Part shown: one piece after another, positions 23,600 through 35,112 of the stretch
Layout: every line of letters starts with the position of its first letter
How positions within the stretch are numbered: the first letter of the stretch is position 1
NCBI GenBank assembly: GCA_032622095.1
Contig: CP136069.1
Location: 120,578,126-120,642,125, forward strand
Length of the DNA stretch: 64,000 nt
Origin: Siphonodentalium dalli
Taxonomy: Eukaryota > Mollusca > Scaphopoda > Gadilida > Siphonodentaliidae
Reading direction: 5' to 3'
Translations under genes and position numbers: made by a program
Notes under the pieces: generated by a model
What the model was told of the DNA's origin: nothing
Seen by the model: only the letters and a program-made list of their open reading frames with translations
Databases searched by the model: none

Positions 23600-24440
23600 C
23601 ATCCATCCACCCGTGCGTGCGTTAGGCACTCAACAATTTCCTTTGGTACACACTACAGGCCACATTCCTCATCCAACCATCAGCAAACTTTATAGGGATT
23701 GTTGTGGTGACCTCTAGATTGGAGCTATACAATTTTGCGAATATTGTTGAAATACATTGGCGTCAGCAGTCATTTAAACTCCATTTGAATCTATCGGCAC
23801 ACAATGCAGCCCACGTTTATCGACGAAATGTTTTAAAATTGTACATGCATGTTTATGATCACCTCTATCGAATTTGAAAGATTTTCGATGAAAAACATGG
23901 CCACCGGCAGCCAAATGGTTATTACTCTTTGTGTGACTTAAATTCATTGGCATGCACACGCAACATTTTCATCTGATTACTCCCAAACTTCATATGAATA
24001 TATTAAGCTATTGAATTTAAGCGGCCATCTTGTATTTCATATTTGAATCAATCGCCACACCACGCAGGCCACATTTATTGGATAAATATTTAGAAAATTT
24101 GCACTAATGTTTATGATCACTTCTTGATGGGAGTTATCGAATTTGAACTGGTTTCGTTCAATAACATGGCCGTAGCAGTCATCTGGGATGTTACTCTTCC
24201 CATGACTAAATCCGTCTGCACTCCCAAAAACCAACATTTTACGTCCGTTTGATTCCAAACTGCATACATATCTTCGGGGTGACCTTAGAAGATCGCTATC
24301 AAATTTGAAATTTTTTCGATCAAAAACATTGCCGACGATGCCATCTTGGATTATACTTTATGTATGACTAAATCATTCGGCACGCCCTCCAACCAACGGT
24401 GTTCATCTGACCTCTAGTTTTAATCCCATAATTGTATTGC
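23600..24440. repeat. Decayed tandem array of a ~240-bp dispersed repeat
   Basis: Phrases 'caggccaca.tt', 'tttatgatcac', 'atcgaatttgaa..(a/t)tttcg(t/a)(t/c)(g/c)a(a/t)' and 'aacatggcc...gcagtca' recur three to four times. Open minus-strand frames (23774-23959, 24037-24258) lie over it and share motifs such as KFD and HGKSN/HTKSN because the units are related. I regard these as repeat-derived. Confidence 0.55.
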
Positions 24441-24669
24441 ATGCTTTAACTTTCATTATTCCTAATCCTCACTTAGCTGCAATACATAGCATTTTAAATT
24501 TAGTCCCTATCCAAGTTGAGATACAGCGTCATTGACAATATAATTCCAGAAGCGAAGGACATTAATATCGTTCATGTGATATTTAATGCTGTACCTGCAC
24601 CCATTTAGTCGTTTTTAGGTATGTAGTAACACACATCTGGAAGGCATCGGTGAGACATACCGGATACTG

Positions 24670-24846
24670 TCCGGAACATGGGAGACTGATCGGAACAATG
24701 GGAGACTGATCGGAACAACGCGAGGCTGACCGGAACAATGTGAGACTGGTATGAACAATGGGAGACTGATCGGAACAATGGGAGACTGATCGGAACAATG
24801 CGAGACTGACCGGAACAATGGGAGACTGACCGGAACAATGCGAGAT
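24670..24846. repeat. 20-bp minisatellite, about nine copies
   Basis: Consensus CGGAACAATGGGAGACTGAT with single-base variants. Because 20 is not a multiple of 3, the array cycles through frames, yet overlapping minus-strand frames stay open and encode the same Cys/Ser/Gln-rich peptide in turn. This is an array artefact. Confidence 0.9.
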
Positions 24847-24989
24847 GATGCATCGTGTCTCATCGATATAAACTTGAACGTTATGGGATGGGTCTTGTGA
24901 GTGTGTGTTGTACATCCCATATAAACAATTCACCCTGGTAAATTTGTTAAAATGACCACGGCATAACCCTAGTAATATTTCACCACAGA

Positions 24990-25880
24990 GCATTTGATCC
25001 CATGTACATTAACCCTGGTAGTTTTACAAAAATTCACCCGGTTTTTTTCCTCCGGAATCAGCAGCTTACAATGTCACCCAGGTGTTTCACCTTAATTCAC
25101 CCTGTAATTGTTCCTCCGCTACTTGAATTTGGCGATATCTCAGTCTTGTAATTTCACCGTGGATTGTTCACCATGGTGATTTTAGCTTAACATTTTCACC
25201 CTGCATGGTATATTTATCCTGGCGATTTCATCATTGTATTTTCACATTGGTGATATCAGCCTTGCATTTCAACCATGGTGATTTCAGTCACGTGTTGCAC
25301 CCTGGTCATTTAGTATACCATAGTAGTTTTACCCCGGTATACCATGGTAGCTTTTAGACAACTTCTGGATTAACACATTGCTTCAAAGATAGCGCCCTTT
25401 AGTAATGGGACATGCAGCTATGCTATATCCTGATAAACTCGATAAACAAAAGCCTTGTAAAATCAGTATTTACGATGGCGAGACAATAGTAGCTGGAGAA
25501 CAGCACCCTATATGGTAAATTAAGAAGTTACCAGGCTTTTTACCAGCTCAAGGTGTGACTTAGACTAGTTCATTCTGAAACACATTGGCAAAACTATGCA
25601 AGTCCCATATTACATCTGTATTACTGTGGTAAAGTAATAATTTACTCTGGTTTGTTCAGGTATACATTGGTTTTTCTAATGTGTTTTTGAAACACAGTGT
25701 AAAGCCTCAAATTACTTTGGCAGTATCATTGTGAATTCTCAATTCACACCAGTCAACCCATGTAAACCGTGATTTACACTGGTTTACCAGCGTGTATTTG
25801 AAACACCCTAGTAGAATCAACGTATAAACCCTCGCATTACTTTGGTATTATCATGGTGAATTCTCAGATACAACATAATT
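24990..25880. repeat. Degenerate 'ttcaccctggtgattt' repeat tract
   Basis: Irregular ~20-40-bp units based on 'ttcacc(c/a)tggt(g/a)(a/g)(t/a)ttt' are dense at 25010-25345. Looser related phrases ('cagtcaacccatgtaaacc', 'ttggcagtatcattgtgaatt', 'ttggtattatcatggtgaatt') continue to about 25865. No coding potential was seen. Confidence 0.5.
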
Positions 25881-26104
25881 ATGTCCCTTAGCCTGCCTTA
25901 GGCCTTGACCACACGCATGCGCCATAGCCGTTATCAGAATTAAGTTCTATTTACCGTTCACACGACGGAGCGGTGGGATACGCGTCAACGACTGATGTTT
26001 CATAATCCTGTATTGTTTTGACACGCTTCCTCGTTCGTTCCACTTTAATAGACATTTAACAAATTATCATATTGCTATATATATTTTATAGACTCAGCAT
26101 TGTT

Positions 26105-26300
26105 AAAATCATGTGCCAATGCATTCTCTTATATATGCGAGTCTCCCAAAATTAGCCTAACAATATTTACCTTGACCTTGTAAGCCAGTGCATTCTCATA
26201 TATGTTATAGGGAGACTCGCATATATAAGAGAATGCACTGACACATCTTCTTTAATGTTGCACCAGCGCAGCTCCTGTCACGAAAGGTTAAGCAACACTC
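26105..26300. mobile_element. MITE family B, third copy
   Basis: 'tgtgccaatgcattctctta' then TATATGCGAG, 'tagcctaacaatatttacct' and the inverse block ending 'agagaatgcactgacacat'. The right end is 'cacgaaaggttaa', comparable to 'catgaacgggttaa' of the copy at 18957. Confidence 0.65.
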
Positions 26301-26394
26301 GAGATCATAATTGTACAATACTTATACACAGTAAATGGTACATGTATATTATGTGTATACACCAAAGAACAGAGACAACGGCAAACGACTACGC

Positions 26395-26470
26395 CGTGGT
26401 ATGGCCCAGTGGCTAAAAGGATGATAGACATACAGCTGTACGTCATGAATTACTTCATTTCTAAAGCTCC
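26395..26470 (+). repeat. Possible tRNA-like SINE head remnant
   Basis: 'ggtatggcccagtggctaaa' matches an RNA polymerase III box A (TGGCCCAGTGG), but no box B follows at the right distance. At most a truncated SINE. Confidence 0.2.
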
Positions 26471-26539
26471 GATATGAATGGGAGAGAAGGGTTAGTGCCA
26501 TCTAATTCCACTGTTTGCCTATATAAGAGTACTCTAATT

Positions 26540-26950
26540 CTATCACTCACAACCTATCGCTCTTTTCATAAGTCGACAAAGGCGCAAATTTAATGATCGG
26601 AAAACAAGGATTGAGCGATTACTGGTCTAGAGACGAAACCCGGGGAAACGAAATCGAATGGTTCGAGTTGCCAATAAGCTTTTATAGCCCCATTCTCGCA
26701 AAGTCTCGCTTAATTACGCACATTCAGCCATTTCGGATTTGATTAAGTTATCGTAATTAGGAATGGGCGTCTGAACAAAAACTTCAACGCGTTTCTAATA
26801 TGATAAATATAGCACTATCGTCGGCCATTATGCGAAACCCAATTTAAGTCAACACGAGAAACGCTTGGCTGCGGGAGATGTCAGGATCGAGAGGATCATA
26901 TTAGTGATGTCTCGGTCGAATTCCCGAAGCTCGGAGAAATTTAACGAATC
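26540..26950. promoter_or_regulatory. Candidate conserved noncoding / enhancer island 1
   Basis: Apparently repeat-free and of balanced composition. It carries TTAATTACG at about 26710 and TAATTAGG at about 26754, both homeodomain-type core sites, among CpG-containing words. The last ~105 bases (from about 26843) recur in direct orientation at 31493-31600. Function is a guess. Confidence 0.2.
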
Positions 26951-27462
26951 ATGAAGACAGATTCCGAGAATCTTAAAGACGATCGAACACACCGCCAAAG
27001 GGAGCTAATTCACTTATCATTCAGCTTTCACGTTATCGTTCTGTACTTTTTTTTTATTTCTGAAAACAAATTAAATCTTCTATACGTCCTGTTTGACTCA
27101 AACCATATGCGGATTTGCAGAATCCAAGTTGAGGTTCATTTCAATAATGTGGTGGTCAGCGGCACAATGGATGCATGACCATCGAACAACCCTACTCAAT
27201 GCGGGTGTCCTTTTATAATTTAAGATCTGGTGATCTGATGCCGTTACAATCGCATTCGCTTTATGTTCATGGGAATTGCAATTGTCATCACACAAGAAAT
27301 AAGTATCCACACGTAAGATGGCGACTTAATGACATCCAGCAATACATGCTAATGGGTATATTTAATTTAATGATATAGTGATTATATAGAGTGCAATATA
27401 CACAAAGTTACAATTTCAAAATTGTGAAAACTATTTTAAAGTAAACACATGCACACGCCAAT

Positions 27463-28552
27463 AAGCGAGTTGCCAATCTCGACCGGAAGCGCCGCCATTT
27501 TGATATGACGTATTTGTCCCTCATGTTTTTCCAGCGTCGTTATCTTGTTTTCGATTCGCGATGCCTGCGTTTCTGTTAGATCTTATTTGTCTCTGGTCCC
27601 TGTATGTTAACAATAATTTGGTGGTTATTTTAATCTATAGTACAACAGAGTACAATGGTTTTTTTTAGACAGGAATATAATAATAACTAATATATACTGT
27701 AGTATAATGTACGATTGTCGTGCATGTGCTGAATATATTTCTCCCTATCTCTCTCTTATAGAATATAGGAATGGTCGACAACTATTAGACCATGTCGTTA
27801 ATTTCTACTCTGGCTACGCACGTAGAGATTATATATTCCACCCGTTTAAAATATGGGAACTTTGTTATGTTCTGGTGGGGAACTTCATAGCATTCAACAC
27901 ACAAAGCAGGGAATATATGTCTTTGTTAGTATACCTGTTCCATGATGATCTATTTCACAGTAGGGACCATGGTATCAATTTCAGATTACATGATTTGTTT
28001 GCCACGTTTGTGAGTCGATATCGCAATAAACATTGCATTGATTAGCCGGAAGAAATTCCACGACTGCAAGGGGTGCACATCAGACTTGGGCACTTGGCTC
28101 AACAATTTGACATAGTTCATGCATGCAATCTCGAGCTGGGACATATAGTTACTGTAGAATACCGGTACATTATTATTACCGAGGAACATGTATTACCTGA
28201 TAAATATATTATTGCAATGTTTTTGTCAATGTTATAAACTTCCCGGGCAGCTAGAACATGAACGTGATTTGAACTGGTGAATTATGATCTCTATACGGAT
28301 GTAGTCAGAGTAGAGATTCATGACATGCAGTGATCTAGCCAAATATATAACCTCCCTGACAAGAGGGGGGGGGGTGGGTCTGCGGATTGTTTTTCTCCAG
28401 ACACAAGATGGTGGGTGGGTGTGTCAGGGCCGGAAAAGGTGAGTGATGCAATTTAGTTTTTACGCTGAAATTTACTCATGCTGTCCTTTATTAACCGTAT
28501 ATGGAATATATAATGAATATACACATATCATTTAGAGCATATTTAACTGCAT
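27463..28552 (+). repeat. Left arm of a large divergent inverted duplication
   Basis: This segment is matched, inverted and with indels, by 30098-30902. The outer end (27463-27600) is best preserved. It holds 'accggaagcgccgccatttt', that is an ETS-like CCGGAAG next to a YY1-like GCCGCCATTTTG, followed by TGACGTA. An ATG at 27561 opens a short hydrophobic peptide starting MPAFLLDLICL. A longer frame (27707-28045, 112 residues) and a block near 28275-28330 reading NYDLYTDVVRVEIHDM are also seen; the latter resembles a block in the other arm. Near the inner end 'ggccggaaaag' is followed by GTGAGT, a perfect donor-like site. A poly-G repeat lies at 28362-28375. It could be a duplicated gene fragment or a mobile element; the product is unknown. 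Confidence 0.7.
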
Positions 28553-30097
28553 GTCGGGGGGGGGGTCTATACATGGTCTTAGGATCTAATAGTGGTACAA
28601 ATACAAGCATTCTGGCAGATATAACTCGAAATTGCCAATGGAATTCACATCAGATTCATTCCGTGGGTGTGAATTAAGTAATATTGTGTGTATTGTGGTG
28701 TGGTGACTGATTGGAAGTCCAGGGCCAGTCAGTATGCGGCTATAAACTATGGTTTGGTGTCTGGAAGGACGAGTTGGCACTACATGGATTAAACCCCATG
28801 TTTACATTTTGCATTAAAATTATAATTACTCCGTCTGTATTATATAGTACCGTATATACGTCTGTCACTCACACTGCATGGGATAACAATTTTACGGGGC
28901 TAAAGCCATATTATGGCTGAAGGGTCACTCTCACCAAATAAGCTGCTGAAAGGTACACATGCATTCGGCAAACCTCGTCAGATTCCGTCACCGCCCGGTG
29001 CCCGCAGGGGTCACAGGTCGAGGAGTTCAGAATGGGTACACATGGTTTGTAAATGTGCTGAAAGGTACACAAGGGTACACAGGGTTTCTGGTCGGCACTA
29101 ACACCGTTCATTAAACTGTGTTTCTGAAAGTCTGGCAGCCATTTTCTATTCAGTCAATTGTTTTCAATTGATTTCAATGATCATTGGAACGTAAACAATT
29201 ATTCTCTAACAGAACTCATGACGGTCATGAAAACTAAACGTCATTTAGAACGAGATTTTAAAAAAATGTGTACCGAGAACTAATAAAGGACCCACATGGA
29301 GTTATAAATGTGTTCTAAATGATATAGATATATGAGTCTATATAAGAACAATAAAGGACATTTTCAAAACCTGTGTACACTAATTCAGCACCTTTTTGTG
29401 AGAGCCATATTATGCCCATAAGGTTCAATGACAATGATAACTGAGTCAGGTCATACTTTTATTATTAATTAAAAAAACAAATTATATCACAAGTTAAAAA
29501 TATGTAAGAACAATTTAGTTGGGTAAGCTATATATCTATTCATTATAGAGGTATTAATTTGACTCCTTCATTCGCCGCCACAACTTACTCAACAAAACCT
29601 TCACTTATACTGACTCATGTTTGAATTTTAGATCTGCCCGATAATTTTCCCATGAATGCTGTACAATATTGAGTTTTAATGAGGTAAACTCTCCAACTAA
29701 CCCCAAAACAGGTTTGTCACATTGTCATGCAGCATCACCGTCCATACCATACTTGACCTAACTGTAATCTTACTATGATAAGTGTGTTACAAAATATAAT
29801 TTAAATTTTTTGTGTGTTCTCATTGAGTCCAATGACTGACAACAACATACATATACATAGACACGATAATGTCAATTTCATATTGCTTTATATAGTCGTG
29901 TATAACGGTTAGCCCGCGTTCTTAACAGTGGCAGTGCACTAACGAAATAACACAAACATGTATGTATAGGCAAACGCACTTTCTCAAGTGATATAGCAAG
30001 CACAAAATTGACAACTTTGAGTCATGTTTGGCAGAGTGCTTGCATATATTCATACCGCTATATATTGGAACCTCAGACGATATGTATACCCCGGCCC
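28553..30097. repeat. Spacer of the inverted duplication, with a dispersed repeat at 28900-29365
   Basis: 28900-29280 ('ggtcactctcacc', 'tttgtaaatgtgctgaaagg', 'aacaattattctctaacaga') is related to 32895-33170. 'gttataaatgtgttctaaat' and 'gtctatataagaacaataaa' near 29297-29356 recur at 30103-30150 inside the right arm. No gene was seen between 29370 and 30097. Confidence 0.5.
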
Positions 30098-30902
30098 GCG
30101 TGGAGTTAAATGTGTTCTAAATTGTATATGAGTCTATATAAGATTAATAAAGGACAATGTGACTCACATTATGTGAGTAAATTTCAGTGTAGGACAAACA
30201 ATTCATTACTCATTTTCCGGCCCCGACACACCCATGCATATTCATCCAACCCCACCTTGTGTCTGGTAAAATCCATGCCACGAATCGCTACTCTGATTAT
30301 ATCTGTATATAGATCATAATCCACAACTTCAAATAATGGGTACGTGTTCATGTTATTCCGGGTACGATGTACGATGGTCCCTACTGTGAAAAAATTATCA
30401 AGGAACATGTACATTAACAAAGAAATATATTCCCTGCTTCGTTTGTTGAATGCTAAAATAACTATGAAGTTCCCCGTCAGAACATAACAAAGTTCCCAAT
30501 GCTACGTGCGTAGCCAGAGTAGAAATTAACGACATGGTCTAATAGTTGTCGACCATTCCTATATTCTATAAGAAAGAGTGATCGAGAGAAATATATTCAG
30601 CACATGCACGACAATCGTACATTTTGCTACCGTATATAGGCTTGAAATACAAAGGCATCTCAACATAATAAATAGTTATTATTGTATTCCTGTCTAAAAA
30701 AAACCTGTGTACTATAGATTAAAATAACCACAAAATTATTGTCAACCCACAGGGACCATTGTTATCGCAGAGACAAATAAGATCTAACAGAAACGCAGGC
30801 ATCGCGAATCGAAAACAAGATAACGACGCTGGAAAAACATGAGGGACAAATACGTCATATTAAAATGGCGGCGCTTCCGGTCGAGATTGGCAACTCGCTT
30901 AT
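30098..30902 (-). repeat. Right arm of the inverted duplication, with an exon-like minus-strand frame
   Basis: Read on the minus strand it parallels 27463-28552: the same CCGGAAG/GCCGCCATT/TGACGTA cluster, the same MPAFLLDLICL start (ATG near 30806) and then diverging sequence. A minus-strand frame at 30184-30420 contains VVDYDLYTDIIRVAIRGMD and WVCRGRK. The left arm has NYDLYTDVVRVEIHDM at the same place, with synonymous or conservative changes in the first half. A splice acceptor-like TTTTTTCACAG lies just upstream of the conserved part. The donor-like GTGAGT of the left arm is ATGAGT here. I do not recognise the protein. Confidence 0.65.
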
Positions 30903-31227
30903 ATGGGTTATGTGGTCAGTAATCAGAGGGTTTTTGTTACCTCAGGAGTTCAGCGTTATTGAATGGGCTATCTTGATAAATAGCGCAAGATTTGTGAGCT
31001 TTCGTTTATTGCCGCTCTTTTAAACAGGTCGGCTAGCTTCAATGCGTTGGCTCTTTTATAGCCATGTAAATGTATACGTGTACCATTCACATCTATTAGT
31101 TAGACTGGTTGATTTACTGCAGTCACATTTAACAGTGAAACGATTACTACTTCATTACACGCAGCTTGTAATTAAAGCAATATTGCTCACTCAGCTCACG
31201 TTTAGTGGTGTTCAGGAACTTCCCAAC
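30903..31227. other. Unassigned stretch between the inverted duplication and a MITE
   Basis: Mixed composition; a 103-residue frame (31042-31353) crosses into the next element and shows no domain. Confidence 0.3.
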
Positions 31228-31231
31228 TTAA

Positions 31232-31492
31232 AGGGGTACTGTACACTAAATCCAGCCATTTCTGGGACCATCTCCTTTTGTACTCAACATATGCAACAAA
31301 TGAATGAATTTGAGCCATGGATGAGTGCAAAATACACTCATTATACCTTATAAACGATACAAACAACATGGTAATTATAATGAAAATGAATTTATGGCTG
31401 GAGTCATAAATTCATCTTCATTATAAATACCATGTTATTACCATAAAAGACGATGGTCCCATAAATGGCCGGATTTAGTGTACAGTACCCAT
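31232..31492. mobile_element. TTAA-type MITE, family C, copy 1
   Basis: Flanked by TTAA on both sides (31228-31231 and 31493-31496). Terminal inverted repeats AGGGGTACTGTACACTAAAT and its inverse extend inward through 'ccatttctgggaccatctcc' over about 45 bp. The centre is palindromic ('ggtaattataatgaaaatga' against its inverse). The right flank (TTAAgtcagcatgagaaa onward) resembles 26843 onward (TTAAgtcaacacgagaaa), so 26.84 kb may show a related site without the insertion. Confidence 0.85.
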
Positions 31493-31496
31493 TTAA

Positions 31497-32890
31497 GTCA
31501 GCATGAGAAAGGTTCGACTGTAGCAGTTGTCAGGATCGAAAGGATCCGATTATTGTGGTCTCGGTCCAATTCCCGAAGCTTCGAGATAGATGTGTTGAGA
31601 TATTCACGAGAAACACTGCATGGTTTATGACAAGCCGAGTGTCCGGACCAAATATCTGGCCCAGATGGTGATATTTTTCCATATATACCCACATCGCAGG
31701 TCATCATGGATCATTTTTATCCCAAACCAAGAGTCGCATTCCGATTGTTCGTGTTCTACCAGTCGGGGACACATTTCAGTAGGTACAACTGGGGTGAAAT
31801 ATGATGCGATATTCGTGATTATCGTGGATGATTTCCACATATACCCACCAAAGATACATACTGAAAAACCAAAGCGCGTTACCGCCGCTGGCAGAGATAA
31901 TACGCTTGAGTGAAATATACATGACTAGTGAAATCGACGCGCTTATTGATATGAAGTCTTCACAAATAGGCTAACAGGGTTTGCCATGGGAAATGTCCCT
32001 AGCATGGTAAAGGTGGACATGTTTCTGTTTATATGACAAAAAAGGTTAGTTTGACGATTACGACGATTTATTGCAACGATAACAATTTGTCAAAGGTGGT
32101 GTATTTCATGTTTATTCATGATTGAGTCATTAAAGCATTCACAAGAAATAGAACTATATTTCGTTCATCATTTGCGAAGTGTCTCAGCATTGTTTGCAAA
32201 ATGTAAAAGTAATGTACGTTGTTTCTCTTTGGAGAATTGGCCTTCCGTTTGATCAAATGTGTTCATACCCATAGTCTTTTGTAGTGCATTATATTCAACT
32301 CTTCTGCAGTTGCAAGTGGACTTATTTGAATGTTCTTTCTGTTTAACCGTGACCAGTTAGAGACATACATATCCATTTTCATTAGCGTCCAGGAATTCGT
32401 CCGTATTTACTGACTTGAAACAACCGTGTTACTGTTGGATGACGATTTTTTTTTAGTTTACACAAGACAAGCTGATGACTCGTTGAAACAGTTCCGGCTC
32501 TTAATTAAGTATGTAAATCAGTCACTTGGGTGGGTGAGAAGCAGTCAGGTGTGATGTAGGAAAATATCACATAGCTATCTCACACGGGCTGCTGCCTGTG
32601 TTAAAATGTGTATAGGGTGTGGGAGAAAAAGGCACCCGGGTTCGTCTAATCACACAACAAACTGGATATTGGGAATGTGAAGTTGCTGTTCGTTTGTTTT
32701 AAATTATTGTATCAACCACGGTGATACAATATCACATTTTGAATCAAATTTGAAGATACAATGGGAAATTTGACAATCCTTTATGCCCCTATCACATTTT
32801 CACCGAACTGTGAACCTTTAACAACTACAACTGGCGGGACATGGGTGCCTTTATAAATAAACACTAGTGATAATGTCATATTTAGGACCA
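31497..32890. other. No recognised gene
   Basis: 31497-31600 is the duplicate of 26847-26945. The frames at 31498-31913 on both strands have no recognisable family. The rest is AT-rich. Confidence 0.35.
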
Positions 32891-33170
32891 CTAATGCTTG
32901 AGGGGTAACTCTCACATAAAAGTTTTGAACGGTACACATGTTTTGAAAATGTGCTGAAGGTTATACAAGGTTTGTCGTCAGTGCTGACAAGAGTTACGTC
33001 ATGCAATATAGTGTTACTGAAAGTATGGCGCCCATCAGCAGTTTGTTTTTAGTTCATTTTAATTTCCATTGGAACTTTAAACAATTATTTTCTTAACAGA
33101 AATCGTGGCAGAAGCGAAAACAAGACACCATTTCGAACAAGATTTCAAAATCTGTATACCCTTCTGCAGC
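32891..33170. repeat. Dispersed repeat related to 28900-29280
   Basis: Shares 'ggtacacatg', 'aaatgtgctgaa', 'gtgttactgaaagt(a/c)tgg' and 'aacaattattttcttaacag' with the 29-kb copy. Confidence 0.5.
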
Positions 33171-33539
33171 TTTGTTGTTGAGTGACCCCTTCAGAACAAG
33201 TAACAGGCGTAAAAGCGTTATACAGTTCTGATCACATGTGGCATTTATACGTACAGAGGTTGCCAAGATAAACTTTTGCTGGCTCCAACTCCGTATATAT
33301 GAACACAATTATGCTACAGATAACGTAAATGCATGCATAATGCATTATTCAAGCAACTGTTATCGTGCCTGTGTTAAGTTTTCCAACTACAGGTTACCAA
33401 CAACTGCTAGCTTAGGCGCCCTATTTGTGGAACTGGTTGCACTCGGCATGTGCCCGTGGACACTCTGCGGGGATTATTCCACGACACAGGCAAATAGAAA
33501 GTAAAAGCGTTCATTTACAGCGTTTTATCATCTATCAAA

Positions 33540-34030
33540 TTGCGTGAGGAAAACAAACCGTACTCTAACATCAATAACCAATTGTAATAACGTAATTAAG
33601 AAAAACATAAATATTTAAAACTTGGAATATGCCTCGGAACGAAACCCCTAAGATGCAAGGAAATATCTTTACACAGGGGACTGGAAACAATGGCCAGTGC
33701 CTATATTCCGGTAAACGACTTAATTAAATAACATAGCGAGCCTATTCCGAATGTGACTAGTGCGCATGACAAACGAGATAAGTTTCCAGTAAGTCGTCTG
33801 CTTCACTTTACCTGATCACGCAAACTTATTCTTCCGGTGAAATTTGCTAATTTAAGCCGCTTTTTCATTTATAATTAATTGATTGAAGGACTTTATAACC
33901 CGTTTTCTGGTATAAAAGAAATTATAGAGAATAAACGAAATACACCAAGGGTTCGAGCGAGCTCCGCGGGGCTGAGATCATGGGCTTCGTCACGCCATGT
34001 TCTCTTTCATCAGAACGATTGTGCATTCTA
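33540..34030. promoter_or_regulatory. Candidate conserved noncoding / enhancer island 2
   Basis: Repeat-poor sequence with 'aacgtaattaagaaaaac' (about 33590), 'tttataattaattgattgaa' (about 33868) and a GC-richer end near 33955-34005. Homeodomain-like core sites are dense, but AT-rich DNA yields these by chance. Confidence 0.18.
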
Positions 34031-34183
34031 AATGCTTCTCGTCTCCACGTCAGCTTTCTGGTGCCATAAGTAATATATCAGGTGGCTATATATCGAGCAA
34101 GAGTTGACGGCTGATAAAATGTTGGTCTTGATACACAGGTTGCTCCTCTTAAAGCGACATATACTATGCATACCGCAAATTAA

Positions 34184-34422
34184 AGGGGTGCTGTACACTA
34201 AATCCGGCCATTTCTGGGACCATCTCCGTTTTATACTCAACAACATGTTAATTATAATGAAAATAAGTTTATGACTCGATCATAATTTCATTTTAATTAC
34301 CATGTCATTTGCATCGTTCACAGAGCACACGAGTGTATTTTGCACTAAGCCATTGCATATATTCTGTTGAGTATAAAAGGAGATGGTCCCATAAATGGTC
34401 GGATTTAGTGTACTCTCCCATT
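34184..34422. mobile_element. TTAA-type MITE, family C, copy 2
   Basis: TTAA at 34180-34183 and 34423-34426. The left end is AGGGGTGCTGTACACTAAAT and the right end is the inverse of it with substitutions. It shares 'gccatttctgggaccatctc' and 'aattataatgaaaat' with copy 1. About 80 bp present in one copy are rearranged in the other. Confidence 0.82.
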
Positions 34423-34426
34423 TTAA

Positions 34427-35112
34427 GCATAGCATCTACTTGCCTTTATCGCATCCACTGGATCAAAACAGGGCTATACATGTAAATATATTATATTATA
34501 AATAATTATATTCGTAATATGTAGGAATCGAACGAAATGTATGAGGTATTAGACATTTAAGGACTAAATTTAATCACTATAATTAACGGCACTTAATGTG
34601 ATAATGAGTCCACAGTGGTTTCATATGAACATCGAAAATGACTTCCAGAAGAAAAAAGCCCTTTCGTCGAGAGCTGGTAACAGAAAAGATCTTTAGATTT
34701 CTTTCAGATGTGATCATATAAAGAGAGTTTCTGCTGAAAAGCGATACAATTCTTCCTGTCTGCAAGTCGTTTCAGACCATATATTATTATAGTCCGTACT
34801 TATAGCAACCACTAGCGCGCGCTTCGCGCGTTGGTGCTTAGGCCTTAGCCGCAGGTGAATGATGACGTCATGTAATTTTGTTCTATAGCGATGAGCCAAA
34901 TTCCGGTGGCGTGCATGATTTTTTTGTGAAATTGACACCAGGTCCTGACTTCCGGTTAGCAACTGTCTTACAAGTCGTTATAACGAGCTGTGTATTTGTA
35001 TATTTAGGGGTGCGGTGGTGTTTCGGATGGCCCTAATGTGCTTTCGTAGATAATTACCCGAAACTAGCATAAAAAGATCCCATCGATGACGAAGCTGGTT
35101 CTGACCCCAATA
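34427..35112. other. No recognised gene; small GC palindrome at about 34812
   Basis: A GC-rich hairpin, 'agcgcgcgcttcgcgcgttgg', lies at about 34813-34833 in otherwise AT-rich sequence. Short frames show no domains. Confidence 0.35.

Noticed and set aside
24583-24993. Minus-strand Ser/Cys-rich repeat protein
   Set aside because: Translation of the 20-bp minisatellite; three frames give the same peptide in rotation.
26395-26470. True tRNA gene
   Set aside because: Box A only; no box B or cloverleaf.
30184-30420. Similarity of the DYDLYTDIIRV...WVCRGRK frame to the ERCC4/MUS81 nuclease domain
   Set aside because: Only a loose 'G.D...WVCR' spacing agrees; catalytic ERK and acidic residues are not visible. 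Kept as unknown.
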